A DNA stretch of 64,000 nucleotides from Trogon surrucura (taxonomy: Eukaryota; Chordata; Aves; Trogoniformes; Trogonidae). A program made the position numbers and the translations under genes. The notes below the pieces were generated by a model. That model was not told the origin of the DNA, did not search any database, and saw nothing but the letters and a program-made list of their open reading frames with translations. Every line of letters begins with the position of its first letter. The first letter of the stretch is position 1. Location of the stretch: the NCBI GenBank assembly GCA_020746105.1, contig CM036624.1, forward strand, positions 22,342,084 to 22,406,083, read 5' to 3'. Shown here piece after piece: positions 1 to 11,517 of the stretch.

Positions 1-3000
1 GGGTTGAAGAAAGGCTAAATGGAAGAGACAAGGAGTGAGGTCATGTTTTTGTAGCCTAGTGAAGAGCTAGGAGGAAGGCTCAGAGGCATATTTGATCTAA
101 AAGTAAAGGGAAAAGAAGCTAATGCTTAAAATATTTTAATGATAAAGAAATGAAGACTTGTCAGAGTGAAAACAGGAAAAAAATGACAGTGGAAAATATC
201 TGGTTTTGCCCTCTTCCAATAATTATTTTCCCACCTTTACTGTCAGTTTTCAGCCCAAAGACTCACCCATCTTCCAGTCACGCAGAATATTCCTGGGAGA
301 TTTTAAGATTCTGACATATCTGACTTTCAGTCTTCTTAACTGTGTGCTGGGGCTGAAATGTTTTAACATCTCAGACTGCATTGAAAATGACAAACTGAGG
401 CAAAATGAAGTACTAAACTAAGGCTTCTATGTAGAGAGAATGGAGGTAGGCACATTTCTGTGACCTATTCCAATCTTGGTCCGAGGTTAAAAACTGCCTT
501 TCAGTGCTTGAGTAAGACCCTTCATGTTTGACCAAGGCTTCTTGATGTGTGCTTTTAGAATTCTTGGGCAATTTATTCTCCCACTTCCAAACTGGGAAAG
601 CTCTTAGTGCTTTTATCCAGGCCAAGTCATGGGCAGATAAAACATCCACAATGTTTATAGATCTCCTAACAAGTAAAAGGAATGAAATAATGTGTTGGGG
701 TGAAATAATGTGTTGGGACCTGGCTGCTTGCCTATACATGTAATGGTTGTCCTTGAGCATTACTCTTATTCCCGTTTTTGTAGCACCTAAATTCCTTTCA
801 AGTAAAATGAGTCAGAGTCTTTCAGAGACTTCTCTGTTTTCTAAGGAAAAACTCCATGTATTTGTGGTTTGGGATTTTTGTTTTATTTTAATTATTTTTT
901 TTTAATGGAGCAGCTGCCTCTATTTTTTTTGTGGTTTATTGTATTCTTAAGGGTTGATGTAAGATGAGCGATATAAGGGCTGTTACAGAGGTGATGCATA
1001 TTAATCTTAATGTAGTCAGGCTATTTCTGTAGTTAATGCCAGCTTTGGTAAGAAGGATTTAGGTGTTTTGTTCTCAAAGTCGTTGGATCCGCTCCACAGA
1101 GGACATTTAAGCATGAACTCAGAGGCATTTCAACGTAGTCGATCGCTTTGAGGACAGGGGGATTTTCTATTTTTCTTGTGCCTGGGAGCCACTGAGTTGT
1201 GGTGTCCCATGACGTCCCAGGATTTCACAAGGGTGTCTGGTCCCGCTCACCGTATGTGTCATACAAGTGAGGTGCTTAAATAGATCTGGTGGGAGCCTGG
1301 CAGTTAGGCACAGTCCTCCTGCCCCCATCCTATCTATCCAGAAAGGATATTGGATATTGGGCCTGATACATGTGGAAACGTGCATTTGGGGGCTTGCATA
1401 GCTTTGGCAAATTTTTGTACCTTTTGCTGGTTTTATTTCAGTGAGAAATGTTCCTAGGAAAAGTATTTAAAAGGGTAGTTCCTCAGGTTAGGGTTAAATT
1501 ATTCGTTCTGTGCTCCTGTGAGATTTCATCTGAGTCAAAACCTTTTATCCCTCTACTTCCATTTCATAAGGATGGCGACTGGGATAAGGAAACATAAGTT
1601 TCCGCTCCCACCATGCTGGTGATGAACCAGACACTGTGTGTCGCCTGCCTTGCTGAAAGATCCTGGGGAGATATTAGTGGGAGATCACAGTCCTAGAAAT
1701 GAGGAAAGGCTGGAAGAAGGGAAGTCTGACTTAGTGCTTTCAGATGGTTTTAGTGCTTCTACAGTTTTGGAGTAACTTCTGTTGTTTTCCTGGAAACAAA
1801 ACAAAACGAAAAATACAAACTGCTCAGCTAAATCAGAGACTTACAACCAGCTCTGGTTTCCCCATAAATTGGATGGGGTCTCAACTTTCATAAACCAGCT
1901 GCTGCATATTGTGCTTTTGGCAGTTGGATCTCATCAGCATTAACTGCAAGCTGGACCTTGCACAAGGCAATAAACAGTGAGTTCTCTCTGACTGGTTCCT
2001 TTCTGATTGGCAAGAAAAGAACATAAATGTGGGCCTGTCACCACGCTTTGTAGCACGACGGTTCTTGGGAGGAAACAGCTAGGATGGATAATAATATGGG
2101 CAAACAGAGTGTTACCTGTGCAGGAGAGAAACATGGGAATTTATATTGTGCTGCCTCAATTACATTCACCAGCGTTTAACGGTGAGACTGTTAGCACTCA
2201 TTTTTAGAGGATAATCGATGTGCTAGAAGTTCATGCTCGGGCCTGTCCTGTAGATCCATTGTGAATTTGCATATTCTTCAGTTGGAGTCCCTCGTTTTCC
2301 GTATAGACTGAGGTCTCTGCATATCGTATTACCTTGAGCTATGGCCCCGTATTTCAAACAGTTCTTCTTCCAGTTTGAGTTTCCTAACTCACCTGTTGTC
2401 ACCTGAAACTTGATTTGTTCCCTTTTGAGACAAAGTAGAATGATTTAGGTCATTGTTACGGCTTTTGGATGAAAGCTACATAAAACTCCTTCTTTCCATG
2501 CGAGGTCTCCAGAATTCAGCTGCTCGAGCTGCCTTTCAGCCTGAAAAGTCAAAGAGAAATAAACAGGTGGAGCAGAAATCCGAGCGAATTTAAACCAGAT
2601 TATTGATTCTTGTATGAACCTCATTGAACTGTGAAATGACTGTGGTTCATACAGCTCTTTTCCAAAGCTTTATTGACCATGGATTAGAGGACTTTATGAG
2701 CCATGAATTGCAAGGCTTTTATGGACTACGCATTTCTAGGCCATCTCATACACTTCCATGGAAATCTCGGGGTGTTTTTTTAAGCTACCAACACAGAAAC
2801 AAAGGAAATGAACACAGCAGAACAATCTTAAAGGAAGATCAAAGGTCTGACTCCAACCTATAAAAGCCAGGAAATCCATAATTAATGGTTCCACTAAGAC
2901 TTCAGCTCACGCAGTCGTTCAGGTCTGATCCAAAGTTATAGCTACAATCTGAAATGGCCTCGTGAAAAATGAGTCATCATTTAATGTCACACATCATTAT

Positions 3001-6000
3001 TAGTATTTACTTTCAGTTATACCTTGGAGATTGTCCTTTCCTCTTTGTTCTGTCTTAACAGCTGAGGCATTTGAGTTGGCACCCTGGAGTGGACGGTGTT
3101 TAGGTTTGTGTGTCGGAGAGTTGGTACCACTGTGGAGGATGAGAAAGCTTCTTGCTCTGTCTTCTCCCTGTCTTGACAGAGCTAAGATTTGCTGATCTCC
3201 TGAGTAATCGGCTACACTGAAGGCTATTAAAAAGCAAAAAATGCTGATGAAATGTGTGGTTTCCTCTCCCTTCTGCCTCCTTCCCCCAAAATCTAAACAA
3301 CATGAAAAAGTCCTGCCTGGCTGCAGCTTGTGTTTGAAACTGTTTGTCAGGAGTCAAAATTAAATGGAGATTTCAAGTAGCGGGATTTTTTTTTTCTTTA
3401 ACTACTTGATTTTGCAGAAAGTCTTGTCTTTGGGAGGAGTTTGAATTTAGACAAAACTTAAACCACTCGCTAGCTGCCGTAGCCAAAAGCCAGCTGGGGC
3501 AGCAGGGAGGGGGTGCAAAACCCATGTGCTGGAAGGCTGCAGTTTGGCATAAAGAGCGTGTTATTATTCCTGTTGACACTGTGTTAGCCAAGCTTCTCCT
3601 TGTAATATAAATAATTAATTACACATCATTCACCGCCTTTTCATGATGAGCTTCTCAGTTAATTGGAAGAATGGAGAACTGTCTGTGACATTTCAGAGTA
3701 GTCACTGAAGGCCAGATCAGGATCACACCTTTGTTCTAGCAAGCAAAGGGTTTACAGCTACAAATAAGACCAGCCCAAGAGAACAGAGAAGCTCTTCCAG
3801 CTCGGGGGGAGTGTTGCAGCTCCTGAGACTCTTGAGGCAGGGCAGGAGGAAAGCTCCCAGGGAAAGGGAGGGAGGGCACTTAGTAACCAGGGAGGATGTT
3901 TCAGGAGGTGTGAGGTTTGGAAGGAGCGATGGCAGCTGGGGGATGTGGAAGAGAGAAGTGTGGTGGGAAGAAAGAAATAGAGGGGATGTAATGGGCAAAT
4001 CCAGTGGTTCATTCCTACTGCCAAGGAAGAGACCTGGGTGAAGATGATATTTGGAAGGACACTGAGGACACGCAAATGCTTCACTTGCACAGGAAAGAAA
4101 TTAAAGGAAAATAATTGTTTTCAGAAGAGAAAAAAAAAAGAAATTCTTGTATTAGATGTAAGCTCAGCCCTGCAAAACCTGCATTAGTGGGAAATGAAAT
4201 GAATTCCCCCTCTAATTGGAAATGGCATTTCTCTAATAGGCCAGTGCTGACTATTCAAACCCCGATGAATGCAACATCACAAATATCAATTTCTTTTGGA
4301 AGCAACAGTTATTTTAGGCCAAAAAAAAAAAAGAAGTTATACCAGTGATGGATGAAGCGAGACAATGTGTAATAAACTGCACTAAATGTGCCTGTATAGA
4401 GTGAACCTTATCAGTTTGGATGGAATTTAAGCACTTAACCTGTTATCCTTTCTTTCAAGACAATGCAGTGATGAAAAACAGAACTCTGTCAACTCAGACA
4501 AACTTTTAATTTCACTTAACTGCATCTGAAAGGTAAATTTCAGTAAATGAATCCAAATTGCTTCCTTTTCACAACACACGGTGCTGAAGTAGAGTACTTA
4601 ACTTCATTAAAGAAAAGACTGCTTTTCTTTAGGGGAGACCTAGACACTTTTGAAGTCTAACAGGTAAATTGTGGTCAGATGATTTCCCGCCATATGGTAG
4701 CTTTGAGGTTGAAATTTCCATCACTGGAGCCTTGTTTGTTTAAATTACTCTATCCGCCTCCCTGGTAAGGATACTGCTGGGGACTGCCTGCCTACTGATG
4801 GTCATGGGGAGGGGGATCACCCCCTCCTCCAGGCTGTCTCCCTGCAGCCGAGTAAGCAGTTGCCACCATTGGCATTTGTTTGCCCAGTGTTCAGGCAGGG
4901 ATGAGGATGCAGCTTCAGGACCTTTCTGACTTATTATGGTGAACCTCTCTCCCAGAGCGACCACTCCAGCAGGCAGGACCAGCGGGAGCATGGGTGTGTT
5001 GGAGTCCCACCTTCCCCCCCCCCGTCACCCCTCATTGCTCTTTGGGGCTTGTGTGGCCCCTGGACTTTCCTGCAGCACTTCTGTCTACCATTTCCTTCGC
5101 CGTTCTCCTGGCAGGATTTCCTTCTCAGGATCCTTTCATGATCCCAATACCTATCAGTCTCTAGGGCACAGCATACAGATATCTACTCATGAGAAAAATC
5201 TCGTGGTTTGATATCTTGGGTACAAAAATGTTCTGGCATGCTGTGCCATCTCAGAACACCTCCTGGACAGACGCTCCCTCCTGGTTGCTCGGTGGAAGCA
5301 GAACCTGTATATCTTGAACTAGGATAAAATCTGCTCTTAGTCTGACCAGCTGTTATGAACTCCACTGGATATACAATGGCCAGAAAATGACATTTTGGGC
5401 AGTGAAGCAGTGCATCACTTGATCCTTCTCTTTCCCTGTGTTGCATGCTTCTCTCAGACACACAGTCTTGCTTCTGTGAAGGCATCCTCAGCTCTCCTGA
5501 ACAGAGAGCAAAGCATAGGGAATACTGCATTTTCCCATTTTTAGTTTCTTACTGTTTCTATTGGATCCCCCTTTAAGATGAGCAGATGGCTTGATGCCTC
5601 CTTTAAACAAGCCCTGATGTTGGCAATTCTTTCATCGTGCCCTTTGCACAGCCCTTACAGTCAAAGTGAAAAAACAGCACGGTGTAACTGAGTGCAGTAT
5701 AAATAGGTGGTAAATCTTCTGACCATAGCATGTGATATGGTGATGACATATCCACCCTCCCTAGATGTTTTTTATTGAGGCTTCTTGGATTATCAGGTTG
5801 GTCAGAGTGCACAGAACGTATTCATTAAAGCTATGAAACCTGGGCTCAGCTCACAGCTCTCCCGTGCATCGCAGTAATGGGCGGCAAGTCCTGACGTTCG
5901 TGTTCGAAATTCCAGCATCTCCGTGCACACGGAGCCTCCCTGTCAGCTGGCCGTGAGTGATCGCTTCTTTCCCCTTGTAAAGCCAAAGAGTTAATTTGTC

Positions 6001-6037
6001 ATCCTGCAGGTGGGGCTGAAAAGATGTGCTGCCACAC
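1..6037. other. Unique non-coding DNA, no gene recognised
   Basis: No reading frame here resembles a known protein. All ORFs are under 120 codons, overlap on both strands and lack codon structure. I see short T-rich tracts near 893-930, A-tracts near 4126 and 4321, and a C-run near 5022. CpG is sparse throughout. The sequence is consistent with avian intergenic DNA or a long intron. Confidence 0.7.
683..717. repeat. Short tandem duplication, 18-bp period
   Basis: Two head-to-tail copies of an 18-bp unit (TGAAATAATGTGTTGGGG). The second copy is complete for 17 bases. It looks like a simple replication-slippage duplication and no function is implied. Confidence 0.85.
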
Positions 6038-6389
6038 TGTGATATTTTAGGTTGAGGGTTTCAGACTTGCTGAACGCAGCTGTTCGCTTATCTGTTGTGC
6101 AGACCCTAAGAACGGAGGAAAACAAGGCCTACACAGAACCAGCCGAAGGAGGGAGTCTTGTGACGACAGGACGGCCCTGTTTTGGCTAAGGAGCAAGGCC
6201 TCATGGAAGACTAACAATGTGAACCATCCTGCACATAGATAAGTTTTTGCAAAATAAAATCCTGAAGGCCACGGGGCCCAGAGTGGAAATTTTTACCCTA
6301 ATATCCCTATATGACTATAGTCACCCACTCTTCGCTCAAATCATGCTGAATGCCACCCCGGGGTGGGGGGCAGGGGGTGTGAAAAATAG

Positions 6390-6396
6390 TATATAA
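6390..6396 (+). promoter_or_regulatory. TATA box of the LTR promoter
   Basis: TATATAA within AGTATATAAGG, about 250 bp upstream of the LTR poly(A) signal. Transcription would be expected to start 25-30 bp downstream, near 6420. Its position inside the LTR is what supports it. Confidence 0.6.
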
Positions 6397-6636
6397 GGAG
6401 CATAGAGGGTATGTGTCGTTGGGAGGAGAAGACCCCAGAAGAGGAAGAGGCAGTCGACGGGCTGTGCTCCTTCTCCTTCACCCAAGACAGGGACGCCTTC
6501 TTGGTAAGAATTGCGCTTCCACCTTTTGGTGTGTAATACCCGGGATAGTATTTTGCTAGCATTAGTATCGTATATTAGCGCTATTGCAGAGAGTGAATTT
6601 ATCAACGGCAACTCCGAATCTTGTATCTGTCGCTTC

Positions 6637-6642
6637 AATAAA
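6637..6642 (+). terminator. Poly(A) signal of the LTR
   Basis: AATAAA in the context CTTCAATAAATCACTTATTG, followed by a T/G-rich stretch. It lies 184 bp before the LTR 3' end, a typical R/U5 position. Confidence 0.65.
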
Positions 6643-6673
6643 TCACTTATTGTTAGTTACCTTGCAAATTGTC

Positions 6674-6770
6674 TCAGTGCAAGTCCTTAAACGGGGCTCT
6701 GAAAATTCAGTGCAAGCCCTTAGTGGGGCTCTGAAAACTCAGTGCAAGTCCCTAACGGGGCTCTGAAACA
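6674..6770 (+). repeat. Three tandem ~33-bp repeats in the LTR 3' part
   Basis: Three imperfect copies begin at 6674, 6707 and 6739. Each contains TCAGTGCAAG, then CGGGGCTCTGAAA or TGGGGCTCTGAAA. A decayed fourth copy may follow from 6771 (GCAAGTGCTTAGCTGGGG). Internal LTR repeats of this kind vary in number between copies and help in subfamily assignment. Confidence 0.85.
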
Positions 6771-6831
6771 AGCAAGTGCTTAGCTGGGGTACGTGCCTCT
6801 CACAGCCACATACCTTTCACGCGACACACAC

Positions 6832-9800
6832 TTTCACTTCCACGACACAGGAAAAGATCTGTATGTTTTCATTTTGTTCTGCTAGTGTTCTCTAAAACCT
6901 GCTGCCACTGTGTGATGAAACACACACAGATAAACTTTTTTTAAAAAAAAAACAAACAACAAAACCCTTGCATGTTTACTTTCACTGTTTCTTGAATGTC
7001 TCACCACCAGTATGAACAGTTAATATGAAGCAGTATGCAAATCCTATTTTAGTGAAAGCTATAAGTACCTGAAAAAATCTTGAAGTACACAGACATCTCT
7101 TGGAAGTAGAGACATAATTTGTATGAAGATTTCAATTTTATTTCATTAAACTAAATTCTGTATCGGTAATGCATTAGATATTTCCATGAAATTTAATTCC
7201 ATCATGAATATTAAATCCATATTTTTGAAGACAAACAAGTAGCAAAATTGGAGCACACAAAAGCTAGGATTTTTGAACAGTGAGGTATTTTTCAGCACTG
7301 CAAGATGTTTTATGGAACTCTTTTTAATGGAAAAGCTTTCTTTTAAGAGCTTTCTCATCTTTCCTTGTTTCCTACTTTTCACTTGGAATGGGTTGGGTAA
7401 TGATAATCTATAGTCTGTGTTTGTATCTCTCCCAGTTTGGTATGTTTCTGGGTTGGGCTGAACATAGCTGTACCATTGCTAGCTTTGTGAAGCTGCTTAG
7501 GATCTGTCTGATGCAGCACAAACAAAATGTTTGCTTGGGATTCAGTTTCAAGAAGGAGCAGCTGCTGAGTTGTGATAATTTCTTCCTCCATGATGCACGT
7601 CCCCGCTTGTTCCGTTGTTTCTCAGCCAGTGCGGTCTCATTTACTCACCCAGTGCCAGGTCTCCTCTTGATTTTAGGCAGCCTGTTAACTTTTCGGTTCC
7701 ATGGTTCTCCGTTTTCTGCTTAAATTTTCTCTTTCTCCAATGCTCTTTCTAGCTGCCCTTTTTAACTGGCTGCTTGCACTTGGCATGGGCCCTGGAGCAA
7801 GGGTATGAAGGGACCCCTCCAGCATCTCCATCTTCATCCCCAGACCTCTGCACTCACACCCACCTCTCTGAGCTCACCTTGCAGGAGACTGTGATCCTTC
7901 AAACACTTTTGCAGTCAGTCCATGCCAATGAAAGTGTGAGCTCTGAGCTATTGGGGTCTACAGTCTTCAGCTGAACCTCTTTGAGATAGGGGCCTGTCTC
8001 ACTTGTAGTTAGCATGGCTTTGTCATCTGGCATTACTGCGGACCACAGTAGACAGGAGGCATAGCTAGGCATCCGTCTTCTTCATTTTTAACCAGGAGGT
8101 AGATCTCTTTTATGTTATTTCATCTTCTTTACTTTCCCTACCATTTTAAGCACAAATGTGTGTGTGGCCGAGAACACTACAGACTGGACAAGACAGTCAG
8201 CATTGGCTCCACTTACTCTTTGCAAAGTTCATTGATGTCGTAAAGTGGTCCAGGCTCTTTTCTGCTGATGCTTTTTCTTCTCTTGACAACTTGGCAGCTT
8301 CGTGGGCAGTCTCTGTGGCGATGGCCAATGCTAGGAGTATTGCGGGCAAACTGTGGTCTAGACACCTTCAGTAATAAGTCATTAGCAAAACCTTCCTGCT
8401 TATGCATTGAGTCATTTTTTTATTTCTCAGGCGTCAGAAATACTTCACATTAAGCTGGAGAAAAGGTGCCTGTGGGTATCAATGTAGAAGCAAGTTTATT
8501 CTACCTACAGCTTGTTTTAATGTTAATATTAAGCTACCGTGGACAAATAGGTTAGACTATTTAAGTCTTGAGATTCCCATCCAGTTTTCAGGACTGGACC
8601 TATCGTGTCTTCTTTGGAGCGAAGTAACAGTGATTTTGGCTGTCTTCGGTGTTAATTCAAGGCTTTTTCTCCAGCTATTTTTAGTCTATTTCAGTGGTGT
8701 ATCCCACTGTGTTCTGGTATGCAAGAGCTTTGCTGTGAGGTTTGCAAACACTTGTCTTTCTATGCTGTGAGAACAGAGCATTTGTGTGTTATTGAAGTGT
8801 GTGTTCCTTCTGCGACTGAAAGGAAGGGCAGACCGCGCATATGATCCATGCACATGTTTGTTGTTGCCTGCGAATAACCATGTACAGCAAATGGTCTCTG
8901 TAAGAAGGCTTGTTAGCAGATGTTATCATGGCCCTTCCAATGTATAAATACGGGCCTTGACATTTATATTTTCCATATCCAGGACTTTCACTAGCCAGAT
9001 GTTCTGAGGATTGGCTCCTTGGAGCCTTTGGCTATGACTCCTCGTGGAGTATTTTGTATCACTCACACACACACACAAAAAAAAAGTATTTCTGTCTCTT
9101 GTCAAACAGATAAGATGGGAAAATGCACTGAGAACCCTCAAGAAAACGGAATTCTCTAAATCTGAAAAGCACTTTAATGCAGCTCTACATAACTCTTTAC
9201 ATTCACTCAGCTGAAGAAGAAGTTGTCTAATTTAACCAGCAGAGACAATTCAATACACAGTAGCGCTTTTACCCTCCTGTTTGGGGTGGGTGAAGAGCGT
9301 GGTTTGTGTTAAACTCACAAGGCTGACTGCAATTGCAGACACTGGAAGAAGTGCAGAGTGGGCTTGTGCCCAGGGGATTCCTCAAACTCCCAAGTGGGTA
9401 ATAAAGCACCTGCACTCCCTAAGTAGCAACTCTGTTTTCCTTTGGCATGTGCTGTGTTTTCCCTATCAAGCAGGGTGGTGGCCAGTTCCCTGTTCAGACT
9501 CCTAGCTTTTAGCACTCTTTGGATGTGACTGTTCCCATCTTCAGAGCAAACTGAATTGCTCCCTAGACTGATACAGCCAGCACTGAATTTGCAGGGAGGT
9601 TGGATGCCTGTGCACGTGAGGTTTGGAGCTCTTGGGGTCAGGAGCAAGACATTTCCCCACACTGCTCAGGCTATGAAAGCAATGGAGACCCGCCTGTGCC
9701 ATGGCTGCTGCTTGCACTGCACCCGTCAGGAAGAAAAGCTGATAGAGTTGTCTCAAAAGCTGGGTTTGGGTTGAAGATGGGACCACGGAAAGGGCACTGC

Positions 9801-11336
9801 TTGCTGCGTTAAGGGCTGCCTGCCTCTCTGCCCCAGGGATATGCAGATGTGTCGAAGAGATCACTTACCATCTAAAGGCCAGAACACTTAAGCACTGCAA
9901 CCCTAAATTTGGACTTAGATATTTGAGTGGTCTTCTTGTCTAGCAGTATCTAAGCCCCAAAAGATTACAAATCTGCTGTCCCTCAAGGTAAACCTCCAGA
10001 CTTAGAAGAGCCATGTAAAATGCATAAAACATAAAAAAATTCATCTTCCCATGAGCTATCGTAAAGGAAATGTCCTGAAAATTTAGTGGAAATGCAGGCA
10101 TACGACAGTGTCAATACTAGCCCAAAGGAAAAGGGTAAGGGAAATGGGATTCCCGTGAGCTTCATGCCCTGTGAAATTAAATGAAGAAAAGTATGACAGG
10201 GAGGAGGATGACGTTACTGTTGTGGTGGGCAGTTGGTTTATAAGAGGGATTTAACCACTGTTATACTGCGGTAGTGGGTTTATCTGAGAAGACAGATTCA
10301 TTGTAGAGTGAAACAGGAGGAAATTTGATTCCCTAACACTCCCAGCCAGTGCGGGCTGAAAACCCAGCAGGACCCCAAAGGGCAGCCGTGGTCTAAGTCC
10401 AGTTACTCACTGGGATGAAGGAGAAGTAGGATTTATTTAAATTCATATGGTTTTAATGCTATAAAAGCTGGGTTCCTGCAATTATGAAAATGCCAGGCCA
10501 AATTCCAATTTCGCTCAGATCTCCTCCATACAGTTCCTGAATATCTTTAACTGAATAAAGTAGCCATTATACCTGGGGCCGGAGCCCATCGGCGCTGGGA
10601 GGTGAGGGAGCCGAGCCTGTTGCCTGAGAGCTGACGGGTGTCAGGGATGGTTCACGTAGCAGAACCATGGAGACACGTAGTGCAGACCGTGCTCACAGGA
10701 GCTCCGTTCTGCAGAAGCACTTCAGGGACTGGATTATGAAAGCCAGCAAGGAAAGCTTTTGCAGCCCCCCTCCAGGATGTCAAGCAGCTTTTTAGAAGCC
10801 ACCAATGGCATCTCCAGGCTTTCAGAGAGTCTAGAAGTACTTGGGGAGAAATTTATGCTGTGGCTGGTATCACCGTAGTTGCTTTGCAAGCAGCAGGAGG
10901 AACCTAAACCATGTGGGCAATGCAGCAATTTAATGTCCTTGGCATTTCTGCCTGGTAGATATGCCCTGTGAACCCTTTTTTAATTTTTTTTTTTTATTAT
11001 TCTGAGTTAGTCTCATGGCTTTTCTTCAGTGGACCAAGCTTGATTCAATACTGCGCCAAATAACAAGTTCAAAGATCTGACCCAACTTTAATTGTTCTTA
11101 CTAAAAGAGACTGGAAAAAATACAAGCAGTGAGCAGGAAAGGGAGCCCAGTGAATTAGAGAGAAGAATGTGATGCAGACTAAGCAGAGAGAAAAACTGTT
11201 ATATAGAGATGGAAAAAGAACAGGGAGAAGGAAAAAGAAAATTAAAATCAAATGGAAAAATGCAGTATATTGGACATCCATTCAAGCTGGTTTATATTTT
11301 GGTTGTTCATTCTGTTCCTTAACCATTGCACAAGCA
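6832..11336. other. Unique non-coding DNA with minor microsatellites
   Basis: No recognisable coding or RNA gene. A short (CA)n run with an A-tract lies at 9064-9086. Several overlapping ORFs around 9540-9860 are open in multiple frames on both strands, which is chance openness in a GC-richer patch. The patch at 10577-10640 has a few CpGs but no recognisable element. Confidence 0.65.
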
Positions 11337-11517
11337 TAGAATCATAGAATGGCCTAGGCTGGAAGGGACCTTAGAGATCATTTAATCCAACCTCCCTGTC
11401 ATGGGCAGGGACGCCCCTCAACTAGATCAGGCAACACATGGGGACCAAACGGGGATCGAACCCGTGACCTTGGTGTTATCAGCACCACGCTCTAACCGAG
11501 TGAGCTAACCAGCCCCC
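11337..11517 (-). mobile_element. tRNA-Ile-headed SINE with a CR1-type tail (TguSINE1-like)
   Basis: Read on the minus strand, the element starts with a tRNA-Ile-like head. D stem GCTC/GAGC, anticodon stem TGGTG/CACCA with loop CTGATAA (anticodon GAT) and T stem ACGGG/CCCGT all pair. Box A lies at 11496-11508 and box B (GGTTCGATCCC) at 11452-11462. The acceptor stem no longer pairs, so this is not a working tRNA. About 115 bp downstream of box B the element ends with the usual CR1 3' sequence (CTCTAAGGTCCCTTCCAGCC, then ATTCTATGATTCTATG). The tail would let CR1 reverse transcriptase copy the SINE. This architecture is known for TguSINE1 of zebra finch. Other avian lineages carry comparable tRNA-CR1 SINEs, so the exact family is inferred. 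Confidence 0.85.

Larger units (their letters stand above)
6038..6826 (+). mobile_element. Solo LTR of an endogenous retrovirus, probably near full length (789 bp)
   Basis: The segment begins TGTGATATT and ends GCGACA, so it has the TG...CA termini of a retroviral LTR. The five bases CACAC lie directly outside both ends (6033-6037 and 6827-6831), as expected for a 5-bp target-site duplication. That size fits ERVL/ERV3-class integration in birds, but CACAC is low-complexity and could match by chance. Inside, in the expected order, are a TATA box at 6390, a poly(A) signal at 6637, and a 3' (U5-like) part with three tandem repeats of about 33 bp. No gag, pol or env reading frames lie on either side, so this is a solo LTR left by recombination between two LTRs. 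I cannot name the family. The plus-strand orientation comes from the order of the TATA box and AATAAA. Confidence 0.75.

Noticed and set aside
5821..5950. Possible MIR fragment (CCTGGGCTCAGCTCACAGCTC, GGGCGGCAAGTCC)
   Set aside because: Only two short blocks are similar and the spacing does not fit well enough to list it.
11446..11517. Functional tRNA-Ile gene
   Set aside because: D, anticodon and T stems pair, but the acceptor stem has several mismatches and the sequence runs straight into a CR1-type tail, so it is a SINE head.
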